From Telopea speciosissima (lineage: Eukaryota; Streptophyta; Magnoliopsida; Proteales; Proteaceae), in the NCBI RefSeq assembly GCF_018873765.1, contig NC_057921.1:68065557-68129556 (forward strand): a stretch of 64,000 nucleotides of DNA, written 5' to 3'. Position numbers and translations under genes: made by a program. The notes beneath the pieces are model-generated. The model was not told the origin of the DNA and made no database searches. It worked only from the letters and a program-made list of their open reading frames with translations. Shown piece after piece: positions 61,901 to 64,000 of this stretch (position 1 is its first letter; every line of letters begins with the position of its first letter).

Positions 61901-62782
61901 TCCATGAATTCATCAACTGGGTACAATCTAGCAAAAACTCCTCAGAAATTCAGAACCTTTCAAGGGATGCAGGTCAAAGCAACAATTTCGGTCCACTAAC
62001 TTGGTAATTAGTAAAATCTAGCTAATATGAAACAGAGAGAAAATACTCCTATATAAACATAATCATGATAGGTTATCAACAGACCTTTGAGAAGAACTTT
62101 TGTGCATGACTTCTAATCTGCACGGCAGTCTTTGTTCCAATGAACTCTGCACAACACATGAATCAAAAGAGAAGAGAAGGAACATATCTCGAAGTAAGAG
62201 AAAAATGAAGACAAACAGCATTCACTGCGTCATTCCTAGCCAAACAGAAAGCAAACAAGGATCCAAATCCGAAGCTTAAAACAACCAAAAGATAAATAAA
62301 TAAATAAAACAAATGAATGAAGGAATGAGTAAGAATGATCATAGTAACCATCATTATAACACATAAACGAGCCTTCTGAAATTATACGCAGGGCCGCAGG
62401 GGTAATCTGAACTTAACTTTCAACAACACACCAAAATTAGAAGTAGAAGAGGAACATAAAGTTCAATAAAATATAACCTTCTATACGCTGCCAAGCTCGG
62501 CCATACAGCTTCAGAGCTTCTAAAAATCTGTTATGTTCCTCCTCTGTCCATCTTTCCCGTTGCTTAGTAATAGTATATGGTTTTCTGGTCTGCTCTTTGG
62601 GTGGTGGGGGGGGGGGGGGGGTGTGGGGGGGTACACAGAGACGTTAGAAAAACAGAGATTTACAGAAAAAATTAAGAACTAGTTTTCATGGTGGATGGTA
62701 AAATAAAGTGAAGTAAGTTGAAAAGGCAAGAAACGGCAATCACCCTTATAATCAGTTCTTCGCCCGAAGAATATGCATCCAT
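52985..62782 (-). CDS. LHY: Circadian clock MYB factor LHY (CCA1/LHY family)
   Basis: Six coding exons on the minus strand: 62782-62744, 62589-62478, 62146-62085, 55264-55040, 54953-53481 and 53395-52985. Phases fit throughout and give 773 aa. The protein starts [20 protein letters not shown] and has one MYB repeat (about 24-71: [27 protein letters not shown], then [16 protein letters not shown] with the SHAQKFF signature). Next come the family motif [20 protein letters not shown] with SNPYPRKTS, a long middle region, an Ala-rich block near [13 protein letters not shown], and the conserved C-terminus ([31 protein letters not shown]). LHY binds the evening element at dawn and represses evening clock genes. 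The usual EHIGTK reads EFIGTK here. Intron 3 is 6820 bp and contains an RTE LINE, an orphan MYB exon and a SINE. CCA1 cannot be fully excluded, but length and motifs favour LHY. Confidence 0.93.
55265..56911 (-). other. LHY intron 3, 3' part
   Basis: Intronic DNA with no coding exon. 56080-56911 is repeat-like (possible LTR-derived sequence by composition) and forms the left flank of the RTE insertion, but no ends were found. Confidence 0.35.
56921..58773 (+). mobile_element. RTE-clade LINE in LHY intron 3 (antisense to LHY)
   Basis: A 5'-truncated RTE retrotransposon. Readable parts are the linker before the RT ([40 protein letters not shown]), RT fingers ([60 protein letters not shown]), [20 protein letters not shown], and the catalytic box [12 protein letters not shown]. 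The conserved 3' part and the ATTTAGTTGGGATAAGGCTG terminus with GTT repeats follow. A 9-bp direct repeat TTAACTAAT flanks it (56912-56920 and 58774-58782). The 5' half, including the endonuclease, is missing, and stops or frame breaks occur around 57220, 57755 and 58125. Confidence 0.87.
58783..60144 (-). other. LHY intron 3, middle part
   Basis: No exon recognised. It appears to include old repeat DNA (58800-59440) and a CT tract near 59980-59996. Confidence 0.35.
60178..60302 (+). pseudogene. Orphan exon 2 of an R2R3-MYB gene
   Basis: After a TTTTGTTAG splice acceptor the sequence encodes [40 protein letters not shown]: the end of MYB repeat R2 and the start of R3. It has the exact limits of the second exon of typical three-exon plant R2R3-MYB genes. 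The [13 protein letters not shown] block is most like subgroup 1 (MYB30/60/96) and MIXTA-type factors. The usual GNK/GNR at the exon end is replaced by a stop next to the former donor (GGC TAG GTATC), consistent with a small deletion. Exons 1 and 3 were not found around it. It lies antisense inside LHY intron 3 and is a gene fragment. Confidence 0.8.
60303..60579 (-). other. LHY intron 3 sequence
   Basis: Non-coding intron sequence between the MYB exon and the RTE/SINE chimera. It could hold remnants of the MYB gene's second intron, but nothing diagnostic was seen. Confidence 0.3.
60580..60726 (+). mobile_element. RTE LINE 5' fragment (start of endonuclease)
   Basis: The frame ending here reads [15 protein letters not shown], the start of the apurinic endonuclease domain of plant RTE elements, whose conserved SWN contains the catalytic Asn. 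The preceding 100 bases look like its leader. The match stops abruptly where the SINE begins, and no later RTE part follows. Confidence 0.7.
60727..60890 (+). mobile_element. Au-like SINE
   Basis: tRNA-derived short interspersed element. The head carries pol III box A-like (GACCTCGGTGCAATGG) and box B (GGGTTCAAGTC) sequences. The body reads CCTCCCCAGACCCCG, then GCGGGAGCCTCGTGCA, TTGGGTATG and a T run, which is the Au SINE family found across flowering plants. It directly abuts the RTE 5' fragment at its head. A target duplication was not found. Confidence 0.82.
60891..62084 (-). other. LHY intron 3, 5' part
   Basis: Intron DNA directly downstream of the MYB-domain exon at 62085-62146. No gene or clear transposon is recognised. 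Confidence 0.4.
62600..62633. repeat. G-tract next to an LHY 3' splice site
   Basis: The + strand shows GGGTGGT followed by a G run of about 16, TGT and a G run of 7. On the LHY sense strand this is a C-rich pyrimidine tract ending 10 bases before the AG that opens the MYB-domain exon at 62589. It could form a G-quadruplex on the template strand, which is inference. Confidence 0.8.
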
Positions 62783-62810
62783 TACTGGACGTTCGCAGCC
62801 TATCGCTGCT

Positions 62811-62864
62811 TCAAATCCTCACTAAGAAGCAGATGGTAGTCATGGAACAGTCTCCTCTGTCCAT
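62811..62864 (-). promoter_or_regulatory. Upstream ORF 2 in the LHY leader
   Basis: A 17-codon upstream ORF (MDRGDCSMTTICFLVRI) overlaps upstream ORF 1 in another frame and ends 28 bases before the LHY start codon. With upstream ORF 1 it makes two overlapping short frames ahead of LHY. Confidence 0.55.
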
Positions 62865-62914
62865 CTCTCCCGAAGTAAGTCGGGTGAATCTCGATGCCGT
62901 GAAGAAAACCTCAT
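62840..62914 (-). promoter_or_regulatory. Upstream ORF 1 in the LHY leader
   Basis: A 24-codon upstream ORF (MRFSSRHRDSPDLLRERWTE, then ETVP and stop) lies in the same leader exon as the LHY start codon. It starts 9 bases after the acceptor and ends 57 bases before the LHY ATG. It could reduce LHY translation; this is inference. Confidence 0.55.
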
Positions 62915-63349
62915 TACTTAATCCTACAGGTAAAAAAAAATAGAGAGCGAGAGAGAGAGAGAGGAAGAAAAGACAACGATAGGGGACCGTGTCTGCGCCT
63001 AAGAACAGCACGGACAACAAGAAAAACGACACCAATACCAATCCTTGGAGAGAAGCAAAACAAAGAAAAGAAATCCCCTTTTTTTTTTCCAATTGTTTTT
63101 TCAGAATCCACCGCTGTAGAGAAGCTTCTCTGAATTCGAAACAACTGAAACAAATCCACTAAAAGAAAATTCCTTTGTCAGAATCCTCACCAAAACGAAC
63201 CGGAGAACGCCGAAACCTTAGAACGTAAAAGAAACTGAATCAGTAATAAACAAGTAGAAGAAGCCAGCATCAATCTATGAATCGATCTCCGTCTAAAAAT
63301 ATCAAGAAGAATCCTATATATATAGCACATAAGAATCAGAAAACTCACC

Positions 63350-64000
63350 TTGCAAAGCCACCATCGCAATCCGAAACGAGCGTTACTCAGAATTTGAAAC
63401 CTATTCGTCGGGGAACTGAAGTGAGGTGAGCAGTAGCACAGTGAGAGAAACAGAGCAGAGAAGAAGACGAGTTTGGCGTTTCGGAGAGACCTAAAACCAG
63501 CTACACTTCCAGAGAGGGAGAGAGCAGAGGAGCGACATGCAATCTGAGCCACTATTTTTTTTTTTCCTTGTGGATTTAATTTTTGTAAGAGAAAACGAGG
63601 TTGGGGCCTAAATTTGAGGCTGGCAACGAAGGAAAGGTAACTGCGTTGGACAGAGACGGGGATGCCGCATCACTGAGTGGTGCCAAATGGCAGCTCTGTA
63701 GTGGCTGATTGATGGTTAGGTAGTTAGCACAAATGGATCGTGCGCTTTTTCGCCTCGGACGAGTGTCGGCCTCTCGCTCTTTGCTCTTTTGCTCTTTGGA
63801 CTTCGGAGGTGGACTCAGCGCCTCAGCGAAGGCCGGAGAGATAAAGTGCGTGTGTGTTTGTGCTCTCGTGCGCTTGAAAGCCTTTCTCAATTCTCCACCA
63901 CAAACTCAGAGGAAGGGCCGTTACAGGTCACGTCTAAATTCCAACTTCTGGTGCTGGGCTGCTCAGGCCCAGGGAAATCGAGAATCTCGAGATGTCTCCC
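63350..64000 (-). promoter_or_regulatory. LHY first leader exon and promoter
   Basis: The leader exon ends at 63349 and extends upstream an unknown distance. A 69-codon frame from 63552 (MAQIACRSSALSLSGSVAGF) would meet a stop right after the leader splice, so if the transcript starts above 63552 it is a further upstream ORF. No TATA box or exact G-box/evening element was found here; AAAATATCA near 63295 is one base off the evening element and lies in the leader intron. The window ends inside this region. Confidence 0.4.

Larger units (their letters stand above)
62783..63349 (-). other. LHY 5' leader with a leader intron
   Basis: The start-codon exon extends upstream to 62923, where a good acceptor (TTTTTTTTACCTGTAG) occurs. 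A strong donor (TTTGCAAG/GTGAGT) lies at 63349, so a 425-bp leader intron spans 63348-62924. This matches the known presence of leader introns in LHY/CCA1 genes. The transcription start upstream of 63349 is not fixed. Confidence 0.6.

Noticed and set aside
63291-63303. Evening element in the LHY upstream region
   Set aside because: AAAATATCA differs from the AAAATATCT consensus and lies inside the inferred leader intron.
63187-63552. Possible 121-aa membrane protein upstream of LHY
   Set aside because: The frame crosses the strong LHY leader donor at 63349 into the intron and has no homologue I recognise; treated as leader sequence.
1-64000. CRISPR arrays, bacterial operons, rRNA genes
   Set aside because: None seen; the DNA is a plant nuclear sequence and the tandem repeats present are microsatellites or transposon parts.

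Overview
The window is nuclear DNA of a flowering plant. Evidence: genes with GT-AG introns, plant-specific regulators (an NGATHA B3 factor and the clock MYB LHY), long AT-rich intergenic stretches full of GA/CT, AT and GT microsatellites, and many nested plant-type transposable elements (L1 and RTE LINEs, an Au-like SINE, solo LTRs, Ty1/copia and Ty3/gypsy fossils, a Pack-MULE, hAT-like and foldback MITEs). The species cannot be fixed from sequence alone; a broad-leaved angiosperm is most likely.

Layout. 1-12.8 kb holds no protein gene: simple repeats, a GGGTTGG-rich repeat (3253-3690) and a hAT-like nonautonomous element with an 8-bp target duplication (10589-11024). 13199-14821 (+) is an intact single-exon NGATHA-type B3 transcription factor. 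14.8-24.9 kb is gene-free, with a foldback MITE and a 61-bp tandem duplication. 24.9-34.7 kb is a transposon block: a 5'-truncated L1 with a 14-bp target duplication (24943-29629), split inside its reverse transcriptase by a 1287-bp solo LTR; a second truncated L1 on the minus strand (30200-31876); and a Ty3/gypsy gag fossil.

35003-41696 (+) is a small-Tim gene (TIM13), whose two short exons are separated by a 6.4-kb intron packed with RTE fragments and a nested GATAC-rich element. 42-44.8 kb holds a MITE and a copia fossil with a nested solo LTR. 45253-48610 (-) is a four-exon NAC-alpha gene. 49110-50937 is a complete-looking Pack-MULE with long TIRs and a perfect 9-bp target duplication, carrying a captured piece of a BAM/CLV1-type LRR receptor kinase in a chimeric 201-codon ORF. 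52985-62782 (-) is LHY, with six coding exons (773 aa), a leader intron, two short upstream ORFs and a 6.8-kb intron filled by an RTE LINE, an orphan R2R3-MYB exon and an RTE/SINE chimera.

The four host genes are not functionally linked: developmental transcription (NGA), mitochondrial import (TIM13), nascent-chain binding at the ribosome (NACA) and the circadian clock (LHY). Exon joins come from reading frames, splice consensus and family knowledge, not from transcripts.
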